DNA from: an uncultured Eggerthellaceae bacterium
GTDB lineage: Bacteria > Actinomycetota > Coriobacteriia > Coriobacteriales > Eggerthellaceae
Direction of reading: 5' to 3'
DNA length: 64,000 nucleotides
Assembly: GCA_934617425.1 (NCBI GenBank)
Contig: CAKTUD010000002.1
Location: 235,073 to 299,072 of the forward strand
Shown piece after piece: positions 28,711 to 36,826 of the stretch; positions within the stretch are counted from its first letter, which is position 1, and the number at the start of each line of letters is the position of its first letter. The position numbers and the translations under genes are program-made. The notes below the pieces were generated by a model. That model was not told the origin of the DNA, searched no databases, and worked only from the letters and a program-made list of their open reading frames with translations.

Positions 28711-29544
28711 GTGGCAAACACGAGCACCCAAGGGACACCTAGGCGTGCCGGCGGCCGACATGCGTCGCCGCAAAGGCAAGTGGCTTCCCAGCTCTCCGAA
28801 TCTCTTCCCGTTCTCGATGTGGAAGATATGCCTCGTCAAACAGGCGAGCCGGTAATCACTTTCGACCACATGACCAAGGTTTATCCTGCCCAGCCGAACA
28901 GACCTGCTCTAAACGATATCTCGCTGCAAATTTATGCTGGCGAGTTCGTTTTCCTGGTTGGTCATTCGGGCTCGGGCAAATCGACGTTGATTCGTTTGCT
29001 CACGCGTGAGCTTAAGCCCACGGAGGGGCATATCTATGTTGCGAACGAAGATCTCGGCAGCATGCGCAATTGGCGCGTGCCGTATCTTCGCCGCAACATC
29101 GGTTGCGTTTTCCAGGACTTCAAACTCTTGCCGAACAAAACCGTTTTCGAAAACGTTTCGTTTGCGCTTGAGGTTATCGGCAAGAGCCGTCATGTCATCA
29201 AAACGCAGGTTCCCGAGGTTTTGCGTCTTGTCGGTTTGCAAGACAAGCTGAACAAGATGCCCGACCAGCTTTCCGGCGGCGAGCAGCAGCGTGTTTCCAT
29301 CGCGCGCGCCATCGTGAACCGACCTCCTCTTTTGATTTGCGATGAGCCTACGGGAAACCTTGACCCTCAAACGTCGCGCGGCATCATGGACTTGCTCGAG
29401 CGCATCAATCGCACGGGCACCACGGTTTTGGTGGCAACGCACGACCGCGAGATGGTCGACAACATGCGCAGGCGCGTCATCGCGTTGGATCGCGGCCGCC
29501 TGACGCGCGACCAGGACAGGGGTGTGTACGGTTTCGATGTCTAG
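28711..29544 (+). CDS. ftsE: Cell division ATP-binding protein FtsE
   Basis: A 277-residue ABC ATPase that works with FtsX to control septal peptidoglycan hydrolases. Walker A is GHSGSGKSTLIRLL near residue 93, the signature is LSGGEQQRVSIARAI and Walker B is LLICDEPTGNLD. FtsE is usually about 225 residues; here an unstructured N-terminal extension of about 48 residues (rich in Arg, Gln and Pro) precedes the domain. The start is the GTG at 28711 with GGAG upstream. It overlaps ftsX by eight bases. Confidence 0.95.
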   Translation: MANTSTQGTPRRAGGRHASPQRQVASQLSESLPVLDVEDMPRQTGEPVITFDHMTKVYPAQPNRPALNDISLQIYAGEFVFLVGHSGSGKSTLIRLLTRELKPTEGHIYVANEDLGSMRNWRVPYLRRNIGCVFQDFKLLPNKTVFENVSFALEVIGKSRHVIKTQVPEVLRLVGLQDKLNKMPDQLSGGEQQRVSIARAIVNRPPLLICDEPTGNLDPQTSRGIMDLLERINRTGTTVLVATHDREMVDNMRRRVIALDRGRLTRDQDRGVYGFDV

Positions 29545-30448
29545 TTTCGTTTACTTCATCAAAGAGGCGTTGCGTGGCTTCACGCGCAACGTTTCCACCA
29601 CGCTCGGTTCGATCATCACCATCTTCTTGTCGTTGTTCGTCATCGGCGTGTTCTTGGTTGGTGCCGCCGTCATCGAGAACGTGGTCAGCTCCGTCGAGAG
29701 CGAAGTCGTCATCACCGCCTACATTAGCGATGATGCCACCGATTCCCAGGTAAGCGCGCTTACCAGCGAGATAAAGTCGATGAGCGGCGTATCTTCGGTG
29801 TCCTACACTTCTAAAGACCAGGCGCTTGAGGACTTCCGCGCCATGTCTTCGAACCCCGAGATCGTCGATCAGCTCGATGGCACCAATCCGCTTCCGGCGT
29901 CGCTTTCCATCGAACTTACTGATCCGAAGCTCGTTGAGTCGGTTGCGAACGACATCGCCTCGAGCTCTTCTTTCCAGAAGGCGTGCGACGAGCCCGACAA
30001 CCCGTCGAGCTCGCTCAAATACGGCCAGAAGACGGTTGAGCGTTTGTTCCAGCTGACGAGCGCCGTGCGCTATATCGGCATCGCTCTGATCGCTTTGTTG
30101 ATCTTCATCGCGCTCGTGTTCATCAACAACACCATTCGTCTGGCTATTCTTGCACGTCGCAAGGAAATCGCCATCATGCGTCTGGTGGGTGCGTCCAACG
30201 GTTTCATCCGCGGGCCTTTCCTGATGGAGGGCGCTATGCACGCGGTTGTCGGCGCGCTTTTGGCGGCGGGCTGCATCGAGCTTATACGCCGTCTTGCTCT
30301 GCCGCGCATCCAGTCGGCGCTTACGTTTTTGCCGCTGGACGTTTCCGGTCAAACCTATTTGCTTGTTTATGCTGGCTTGCTTATTGCCGGTTTGATTATC
30401 GGCTTGCTCGGTTCGGCTTTGGCAATGCGTCGTTATCTCAAGGTTTAG
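29537..30448 (+). CDS. ftsX: Cell division protein FtsX
   Basis: A 303-residue membrane partner of FtsE. TM1 lies at about 20-45. It is followed by an extracellular domain of about 130 residues that in other bacteria contacts peptidoglycan hydrolases or their adaptors. Three more TM segments sit in the C-terminal half with AILARRKEIAIMRLVGASNGFIRGPF, the FtsX/MacB coupling motif. The ATG at 29537 overlaps the end of ftsE. The gene is followed 21 bases later by the S41 protease. Confidence 0.94.
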   Translation: MSSFVYFIKEALRGFTRNVSTTLGSIITIFLSLFVIGVFLVGAAVIENVVSSVESEVVITAYISDDATDSQVSALTSEIKSMSGVSSVSYTSKDQALEDFRAMSSNPEIVDQLDGTNPLPASLSIELTDPKLVESVANDIASSSSFQKACDEPDNPSSSLKYGQKTVERLFQLTSAVRYIGIALIALLIFIALVFINNTIRLAILARRKEIAIMRLVGASNGFIRGPFLMEGAMHAVVGALLAAGCIELIRRLALPRIQSALTFLPLDVSGQTYLLVYAGLLIAGLIIGLLGSALAMRRYLKV

Positions 30449-30469
30449 CAATAAGGCAAATGCGGATTC

Positions 30470-31753
30470 ATGTCTGATTTCGAGAACAACAGCAAGAACC
30501 GTCTGGCAGCGCGCACGCGAAAGAAGCGTGCGCGCAATTTGCGTTTGATTCGCATTTTCTCGGTAATGCTCGCTATCTGCGTCGCTTTCGTCGTGGGTTT
30601 TCTTTTTAGGGGCAATGCGCACTTCTTGCAGTCGCTTGGTTTCCCTGCTTCGTTCACGGGTCTCGATGATGCGCGCGCTGATACTTCGAGCAAGGATGTG
30701 TACAACTCGGTTTCGTCGCGTTTAGCCGAGGTCGAGAACGTTCTGAACGACGACTCGATGGACACTTACGATTTGGAGGCCGCCACAAACGAGGTTATGA
30801 CCTCGCTGGCCCAGGCTTCCGCCGACCCCTATTTCCGCTATTTCGACACTTCGCGCTATAGTCAGCTTTTGGCTGACGATGCCGAAGGTTACGCCGGCGT
30901 GGGCGTTATGTTCTCGGAATACAACGGGCAGGCTTACGCCGTCGATGTGTTCGAAGGTTCGGCGGCGCAATTAAGCGATGTGCGCGTGGGCGATTTCGTG
31001 GTCGCCGTAAACGGCGATCGTTCGCAAGCATGGACGCGTGCCGAGGTTATCGCCGCCCTGAACAATCTGCAGGGCGAAAGCGTGGTCATTACCTGGCGCA
31101 GGCCCGAATCGCTCGAATCGGAAGGCGGCTCCGAATACACCACGGTGCTGACATGCGAGCCCTCCACTTCGCGAAACATCACCACAGAGTATTTGAACGG
31201 CGTGGGCTACATCGACATCCGTCAGTTCACCCAGAATTCTTCCGAGCTTGTTCAGCAGGCTGTTGAGGAGTTCGAAGAGCAAGGCGCAACTTCGTATGTG
31301 CTCGATTTACGCAACAACCCCGGCGGCTACTTGAATCAGGCCGTCAACGTCGCAAGTTTGTTCATCAGCAGCGGCAATGTGGTGCAGATACAGACGAAGA
31401 ACGGCGTGAGCGTGAAGGCGGTCTCGGGTACCACGGCGACGGTTCGCCCGGTGGTCGTGCTGGTTAACCAGAACACGGCGGCATCAGCTGAGGTTCTGGC
31501 TGCGGCCTTCAAGGAAACCCAGCGCGGAACCATCATTGGGCAGACCACGCTTGGCAAAGGATCGGTGCAGGTCGTACGCGAGCTTTCGTTTGGCGGCGCG
31601 CTTCGCTATACCGCTGCTTATTATCTGACCGCGCAGGGGCGCACTATCGACAAGACGGGCGTCAACCCCGATATCGCTGTGTACAACGGCGATTCCGGCG
31701 ACGCTCAGCTTGATTATGCGCGCGAATACGCTTCGGTTCTCGAATCGGAGTAG
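30470..31753 (+). CDS. ctpA: C-terminal processing protease (S41 family, PDZ)
   Basis: A 427-residue membrane-anchored serine protease. A Lys/Arg-rich start is followed by one TM helix (about 25-45). A PDZ domain (about 135-220, GYAGVGVMFSEYNGQAYAVDVFEGSAAQ) and the S41 catalytic domain follow. The nucleophile Ser is in NQNTAASAEVLAAAFKE (near residue 341) and the general-base Lys in LGKGSVQVV (near 363). It faces the cell exterior and probably trims secreted or cell-wall proteins. Its place after ftsEX suggests a role in envelope remodelling (the ftsE-ftsX-ctp order is also known in Firmicutes). Confidence 0.93.
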   Translation: MSDFENNSKNRLAARTRKKRARNLRLIRIFSVMLAICVAFVVGFLFRGNAHFLQSLGFPASFTGLDDARADTSSKDVYNSVSSRLAEVENVLNDDSMDTYDLEAATNEVMTSLAQASADPYFRYFDTSRYSQLLADDAEGYAGVGVMFSEYNGQAYAVDVFEGSAAQLSDVRVGDFVVAVNGDRSQAWTRAEVIAALNNLQGESVVITWRRPESLESEGGSEYTTVLTCEPSTSRNITTEYLNGVGYIDIRQFTQNSSELVQQAVEEFEEQGATSYVLDLRNNPGGYLNQAVNVASLFISSGNVVQIQTKNGVSVKAVSGTTATVRPVVVLVNQNTAASAEVLAAAFKETQRGTIIGQTTLGKGSVQVVRELSFGGALRYTAAYYLTAQGRTIDKTGVNPDIAVYNGDSGDAQLDYAREYASVLESE

Positions 31754-31755
31754 CC

Positions 31756-33828
31756 GTGCCGCGCAAACGCTCTCATACGCGCAGGGTGGCGAAAGGCAAC
31801 CCGCGCGGCACCCTTTCGGCTCGTCCGGGTGGATATGGTTTCGTGACCACGGCGGAAGGCGAATACTTCATTCCCGAAGCCAAGATGAACGGCGCCTTTG
31901 ACGGCGATCTCGTCGAAATCGCTCCGTTGCCCAACAAGGGCCGTTATCGCGTCGCCGCGACAGACGACGCGCCTTCGTCAAAGGGCGCTGCTCGCGGGCT
32001 CAAACCGTTTGCGCGCATCGTGAACGTTATCCAACGTGCGCACGAGGTCATCGTCGGCCGCTATGAGATTGCCGAGCCGTTCGGCGTGGTGGTCCCCGAA
32101 GACCCGCGCATTGGCTACGATATCTTCACGCGTCTCGAAGATGCGCCTGGTGTTCCCGATGGTTCGGTGGTGAGCGTTCGCATCACCACGTTTCCCTCGA
32201 AAAAGTCGGCTGCAACGGGTGTGATAGAGGAGATTCTCGGCGAAGAAGACGACGAGCGCGTGCCGATAGATCTCATAGTTGCGCGCTACAGGCTTGAGAC
32301 GAAGTTCTCGCGGGCGTGCATCGAGCAGGCAAAAACCGCGCGCCTCGATGCCGAGGATGCGCTGAACTCGGGTTACCGTGATTTGCGCGATCGCTTCATC
32401 TTCACCGTCGATCCGGATGACGCCAAGGACTTCGATGATGCCGTTTCCATCGAACAGCTCGATGGAATTCGCGGCGCCGCATGGCGTCTCGGTGTGCATA
32501 TCGCCGATGTTGGCTACTATGTCCCCTGGAACTCCTCGATCGATCTCGATGCGCGTCGCCGCGCCACGAGCGTGTATTTGGTCGACCGCGTTATCCCCAT
32601 GCTTCCTGAGGAGCTTTCGAATGATCTGTGCTCGCTTCGGCCGTTCGTCGAGCGTCGCACGATGACGGTCGATATCTTCTTGGATGAAAACGGCAAGGTT
32701 CTTTCCTCGGATTTGTACCCCGCTCTTATCCGTTCGTCGGCACGTTTGACTTACGCTCAAGCGCTCGAACTGCTGGAAAACAAGGAGGGCGACTTCAGCA
32801 CGCCTGCGCTTTCGCTGGCGCCGACAGAGGTTATTGCCCAGACGTCCGAACTCGCTTCGCGTATCCGCGCTCTGTCGCGCTTCGCCAAACAGCGCGCCGA
32901 AATGCGTCGCGTTGCCGGCGGCATCGATTTCGATACCGTGGAAGCGCGCGTTCGCCTTGACTCAGCGGGTGTTCCCGTTGATATCGACATGCGTCGAAAG
33001 AACGACGCCACGGAGTTCATAGAAGAGTCGATGATCCTTGCCAACGAGACCGTGGCACGCTTTTTACGCGACAAGCAGTGGCCTTGCATCTATCGCGTGC
33101 ACGAACAGCCTGCGCGGGAGAGTCTCGAAGGTCTGGTGCCGATATTCCAAGAGTACCCTTGGTTCAAACGCATAAACCAATCTTTTTTTGCAGCGGGTGA
33201 AGCGCACGCGTTGGCTTCGGCGGTGGATGCGGCTCGCGGACGTCCCGAGGAAGAGCTGGTGACCACGCTGGTGCTGCGCGCCATGATGCGCGCGCATTAC
33301 CAGCCCGAATGCGCTGGCCACTATGGGCTGGCGAGCGATGCTTATTGTCATTTCACAAGTCCTATCAGGCGCTATCCCGACTTGATCGTCCATCGCATGT
33401 TAAAGGCGGCGCTAAGCAAGCGTCCCGAGAAGTTCGATCAGGAAGTGGCCAATCTCGGATGGATTTCCGAGCATTCCTCCGAGATGGAGCGTGTCGCCGA
33501 AAAGGCGGCAAGCGAATCGCAGATGGTGAAGATCGTCGAGCTGATGGAAACGCATATCGGCGAAACTTTTTCGGCGACGGTTACCGGCGTTGCTCCCTAT
33601 GGGCTTTTCGTTCGCCTCGACAACACGGCGGAAGGTATGGTGCGCATACAAGATTTGGGCCGTGAATACTTTTTGCTCGATTCTGTTCGGCATCGCTTGA
33701 TCGGAAGCGACACGGGGCGCGAATATCGTCTGGGGCAGCGCATGGCGGTTGTGCTATCTTCGGCCGATAGACGCACGCGACGTTTGGATTTCCGTCCCGT
33801 CAAAAAGCGTGAGCGTGCTAACAAGTAG
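31756..33828 (+). CDS. rnr: Ribonuclease R (RNB-family 3'-5' exoribonuclease)
   Basis: A 690-residue exonuclease. A short N-terminal basic stretch precedes a cold-shock-like RNA-binding region (about 10-75). The RNB catalytic domain (about 205-540) has the acidic metal site FTVDPDDAKDFDDAVSIEQL and a later HFTSPIRRYPDLIVHRML. A C-terminal S1 domain (about 595-675, VTGVAPYGLFVRLDNTAEG) completes it. RNase R degrades structured RNA and matures tmRNA; smpB lies just downstream, in keeping with the trans-translation link. The GTG at 31756 starts two bases after the protease stop. Confidence 0.96.
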   Translation: MPRKRSHTRRVAKGNPRGTLSARPGGYGFVTTAEGEYFIPEAKMNGAFDGDLVEIAPLPNKGRYRVAATDDAPSSKGAARGLKPFARIVNVIQRAHEVIVGRYEIAEPFGVVVPEDPRIGYDIFTRLEDAPGVPDGSVVSVRITTFPSKKSAATGVIEEILGEEDDERVPIDLIVARYRLETKFSRACIEQAKTARLDAEDALNSGYRDLRDRFIFTVDPDDAKDFDDAVSIEQLDGIRGAAWRLGVHIADVGYYVPWNSSIDLDARRRATSVYLVDRVIPMLPEELSNDLCSLRPFVERRTMTVDIFLDENGKVLSSDLYPALIRSSARLTYAQALELLENKEGDFSTPALSLAPTEVIAQTSELASRIRALSRFAKQRAEMRRVAGGIDFDTVEARVRLDSAGVPVDIDMRRKNDATEFIEESMILANETVARFLRDKQWPCIYRVHEQPARESLEGLVPIFQEYPWFKRINQSFFAAGEAHALASAVDAARGRPEEELVTTLVLRAMMRAHYQPECAGHYGLASDAYCHFTSPIRRYPDLIVHRMLKAALSKRPEKFDQEVANLGWISEHSSEMERVAEKAASESQMVKIVELMETHIGETFSATVTGVAPYGLFVRLDNTAEGMVRIQDLGREYFLLDSVRHRLIGSDTGREYRLGQRMAVVLSSADRRTRRLDFRPVKKRERANK

Positions 33829-33872
33829 CCTTGTTTCCTGCTGGCAAGCATCTGCTTTCGCGGGGTTCGTCG

Positions 33873-33881
33873 TGCTACAAT
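33873..33881 (+). promoter_or_regulatory. Extended -10 promoter placed for a leaderless start at 33889
   Basis: TGC followed by TACAAT; the next ATG in frame is seven bases after the hexamer, where transcription should begin. An in-frame ATG at 33880 overlaps the hexamer itself. Confidence 0.5.
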
Positions 33882-33888
33882 GAAAGCT

Positions 33889-34170
33889 ATGACTACTTTC
33901 ATGGCACATTACATTTCTCCTGCCGCCTCCGATGTGCGCGGCAACGGGTTTTTCGAGTTCGAGAGCAATGCTCGCCTGAACTCGAAGGACAACTTGCATG
34001 ACGCTCGTATGAAGATGCTTGAGCTTTTCGGGAAAGACGCCGTTTCGTGGAGCATCGACAAGGTCGAGAAGAAAAAAGCATCGAACGATGTCATGGACGG
34101 TCAGCTTGCGCTTGATTTCCGTCCCGAGAAACAGGTTCGCCGTCGCAGGCATTCGAAGGGGTACTGGTAG
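33889..34170 (+). CDS. Small conserved-looking protein of unknown function between rnr and smpB
   Basis: A 93-residue protein that I do not recognise. It starts MTTFMAHYISPAASDVRGNGFFEF, has a middle helical part (LHDARMKMLELFGKDAVSWSIDKVEKKKA) and ends in a basic tail with RRRRHSKGYW. There is no signal peptide, TM helix or metal motif. The start at 33889 is chosen because a TGC-TACAAT element ends seven bases before it, which points to a leaderless mRNA; 33880 and 33901 are alternatives. The stop is one base from smpB, so the two are likely co-transcribed and the protein may touch RNA or ribosomes (inference from position and charge only). Confidence 0.65.
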   Translation: MTTFMAHYISPAASDVRGNGFFEFESNARLNSKDNLHDARMKMLELFGKDAVSWSIDKVEKKKASNDVMDGQLALDFRPEKQVRRRRHSKGYW

Positions 34171-34171
34171 T

Positions 34172-34636
34172 ATGAAGAAGGAGCGCAAGCTTATCGCGAA
34201 AAACCGTCGTGCGTTCCACGAGTACGAGATTCTGGAGCGCTACGAGGCGGGCCTTGAGCTCACCGGAACCGAGGTGCGCTCGCTTCGTGAGAACAATTGC
34301 CAGCTTACCGACTGCTTCGTGCTGATTCGCGGCGGTGAGGCATGGCTTCACAATGTGCATATCGCGCCGTATTCCAACGGCAACATCGCCAATGTCGATC
34401 CTGATCGCAAGCGCAAGCTCCTGCTTCACAAGAAAGAGATTCGCTTGATCGAGCAAAAGGTGCGCGAGCGCGGCATGGCGGTGGTGCCGATATCGATGTA
34501 TTTCAAAGAGAATTCGCTGGTGAAAGTCGAAATCGCCGTGGCGCGCGGCAAGAAGATACATGACAAGCGACAATCGATTGCGGCGCGTGATCAGCAGCGC
34601 GACATCCAGCGTGCCTTGAAAGAACGGTTAAGATAG
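34172..34636 (+). CDS. smpB: SsrA-binding protein SmpB
   Basis: A 154-residue tmRNA partner that brings tmRNA to stalled ribosomes. It has RRAFHEYEILERYEAGLELTGTEVRSLRENNCQL, HNVHIAPYSNGN and a basic C-terminal tail starting ARGKKIHDKRQS. The first ATG, one base after the stop of the small gene, is used; the longer open frame would overlap that gene entirely. The tmRNA gene itself was not found in the surrounding bases. Confidence 0.97.
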   Translation: MKKERKLIAKNRRAFHEYEILERYEAGLELTGTEVRSLRENNCQLTDCFVLIRGGEAWLHNVHIAPYSNGNIANVDPDRKRKLLLHKKEIRLIEQKVRERGMAVVPISMYFKENSLVKVEIAVARGKKIHDKRQSIAARDQQRDIQRALKERLR

Positions 34637-34685
34637 CGCATTGCCCGACATGCTGGCGCGGCGTGGAAAAGGTCGAGGGGTTTGC

Positions 34686-35219
34686 ATGGCTGACAACCAA
34701 GAGGAATACGAGCTGGTAGAGCTCGAATATACCGAGGATGACATCGCCTACTACATTGAGGATGAGGACGGCAACGAACTCGGTTTCGCCATAACCGACG
34801 AGGACGGCAACGATGTCGAGTACTACTACGACGACGATGCTTGCGAGTATGTAGATGCTGAAGAGGCTGTTTCCGGCGAAGGGGCGACTGATGCGGATAA
34901 GTCGAAGCCCAAGCATAAAACCGCGCCTAAAGCGAAGGAGATAAAAGAGGAATCGCTCGCCTATATGGCCGGCAACGCTGCAAGCAAATTCAAATCGAAG
35001 GCCAAAGACGTCCCCGACAAAATCGAGCAGAAGGCCAAAGAGGCCAAAGCTTCGAAGAAGACGGCCCAGGCGAAAAGCGACTTGAAGGAAACTGCCGCCG
35101 ATTTAAACGAGATCTATCATGCGGGCAAGGAAGTGACCGACGAGTTGAAATCTGCTTACGACGACATCGCCGGCATGCTCGACTTCATCCCGGGAAAGAA
35201 GTTCAAGCACCGCCGCTGA
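34686..35219 (+). CDS. Uncharacterised protein with acidic N-half and lysine-rich C-half
   Basis: A 177-residue protein that I do not assign to a family. Residues about 8-60 are strongly acidic and aromatic, with two similar units (the first near DIAYYIEDEDGNELGFAI and the second near DEDGNDVEYYYDDD). Residues about 72-175 are rich in Lys and Ala, with a predicted long helical stretch (KAKEAKASKKTAQAKSDLKE) resembling coiled-coil or histone-H1-like tails. There is no signal peptide or TM helix. GAGGGG precedes the ATG at 34686. It lies 49 bases after smpB. Confidence 0.7.
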   Translation: MADNQEEYELVELEYTEDDIAYYIEDEDGNELGFAITDEDGNDVEYYYDDDACEYVDAEEAVSGEGATDADKSKPKHKTAPKAKEIKEESLAYMAGNAASKFKSKAKDVPDKIEQKAKEAKASKKTAQAKSDLKETAADLNEIYHAGKEVTDELKSAYDDIAGMLDFIPGKKFKHRR

Positions 35220-35329
35220 GGCTTTCATATTGTGCGGTGGAGATCGCGTCCAAGCGAATGCGCATTCTGTTATCGTCCCGACCCGCTGGATCGGGACATA
35301 TTTCTTTAAAAACCAAACGAGGTCGATTG

Positions 35330-36721
35330 ATGAATCTGGGCATATCGAAAAAAGAAGCCGTCATGCTGGCCGTCCTTATATCGGGCGCGATCGTGGCAGT
35401 GCTGAATCTTACGCTTATGACTCCTGCATTGCCGGCGGTCATGCTCGATACGGGCGTGCCGCAAACCACGGTGCAATGGCTTACTTCCGGGTATTCGATA
35501 ACCGAAGCTGTCGTTATTCCCTTGGCGGCGTATCTCATGGGGCGTTTTTCAACGCGCAAGCTGTTTATCGGCGGCATGGTCGTTTTCACGCTCGGCAGCA
35601 TCACGGCTGCGATGGCGCCCGCCTTCTTGTTTATCTTGCTTGGGCGCGTGATGCAGGCGGTGGCCACAGGTTTTATGATGCCGATGGTTTTCAGCGTGGT
35701 GCTGCTTGTCGTCCCCAAGGAGAATCGCGGCGCGGCGATGGGTCTTATCGGCTTGGTTATCGGGTTCGCTCCGACGGTCGGCCCGCCCCTTGCCGGCGTG
35801 TTGGTGGATACCATGGGCTGGCGCGAGATCTTCGTCGTCGTTGCGATTGTCTCCGCCCTCATCACGGTGCTGGCGTTTTTTACGCTTGAGAACTACGGCA
35901 GCTTCGAACGTGGGAAATTCGATGCTTTGTCAGTTTTGCTTTCCAGCGTGGGGTTGGTTTGCTTGCTTTACGGCTTCTCGTCGTTTTCTTCGGCGGAAAA
36001 CCATCTGGTGACGCTTGCCATGGTCGTAGTCGGCATCGTTTTCGTGAGCCTGTATGCGCGCAGGCAGCTGCGCCTCGATGAACCTATGCTGCAGCTGCGC
36101 ATCCTGCGTGTGCGCGGATACCTGATCAGCGTCATCATTTTGGCTATATTCCAGGCTTCGCTCATCGGCTTGGAGACCATTATCCCGCTGTATATTCAGG
36201 ACGTTTTGGGCGAATCGGCGACGGTGAGCGGCCTCACCTTGCTGCCGGGGTCGCTGATCAGTTCTTTTGCTGGCGTTATCTCGGGTATATGGTTTGATAA
36301 GATGGGTGTGCGCAGGCCTGCGGTTGTCGGCGCTGTGATTTTGGCGGTGTCGGTTCTGTTTTTCTTCACGTTCGGGCTTGCCTCGAGCGTTATCTGGATT
36401 GCGGTTGTCTATACGCTTATCTGGTTTGGCGAGCAACTTGCCATGACGCCTATCGATACTTGGGGCGTGAATATGCTCGAGCCCGAGGAAATCCGTCATT
36501 CTCAGAGCACTACCAATACGATTATCCAGGTAGGGGGCTCGTTTGGGACGGCCCTGTTGGTCTCTGTCGCCGCTGCTGTCTCGGGCCAGGTTTCCACCGG
36601 TTCGGCTGCGGAGATACTTTTCGCCGGCTACCACGCCGCCTTTGTTGCTTCGGCTGTCATGGCGCTTGTTGCGTGCGTCATGATCTTCCTGCTTGTTCGC
36701 GATAAGAAGCGCAAGGCTTAA
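35330..36721 (+). CDS. MFS exporter, DHA2 (EmrB/QacA-like) type
   Basis: A 463-residue permease with about 13-14 hydrophobic segments. ALPAVMLDTGVPQTTVQWLTSGY near residue 32 and PLAAYLMGRFSTRKLFIGG are typical of the DHA2 drug:proton antiporters, as is the Gly-rich GLIGLVIGFAPTVGPPLAG (motif C of exporters). It probably exports a hydrophobic compound. The ATG at 35330 has GAGG upstream; the open frame extends back to 35237 but with no site. No regulator or periplasmic adaptor gene is adjacent. Confidence 0.88.
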   Translation: MNLGISKKEAVMLAVLISGAIVAVLNLTLMTPALPAVMLDTGVPQTTVQWLTSGYSITEAVVIPLAAYLMGRFSTRKLFIGGMVVFTLGSITAAMAPAFLFILLGRVMQAVATGFMMPMVFSVVLLVVPKENRGAAMGLIGLVIGFAPTVGPPLAGVLVDTMGWREIFVVVAIVSALITVLAFFTLENYGSFERGKFDALSVLLSSVGLVCLLYGFSSFSSAENHLVTLAMVVVGIVFVSLYARRQLRLDEPMLQLRILRVRGYLISVIILAIFQASLIGLETIIPLYIQDVLGESATVSGLTLLPGSLISSFAGVISGIWFDKMGVRRPAVVGAVILAVSVLFFFTFGLASSVIWIAVVYTLIWFGEQLAMTPIDTWGVNMLEPEEIRHSQSTTNTIIQVGGSFGTALLVSVAAAVSGQVSTGSAAEILFAGYHAAFVASAVMALVACVMIFLLVRDKKRKA

Positions 36722-36826
36722 ATCTCGCGTTTTCGCTAACGGAGCCGCTGCGAAAGGGATGCGGCGTTGATTATTCGCTTGCTTCGCTAGATCAGGGTTG
36801 CGTCGTGCGATTGGATGGAGAATGAG

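Noticed and set aside
34637..34685. tmRNA gene next to smpB
   Set aside because: The spacer is only 49 bases; no tRNA-like ends or tag sequence were found nearby.
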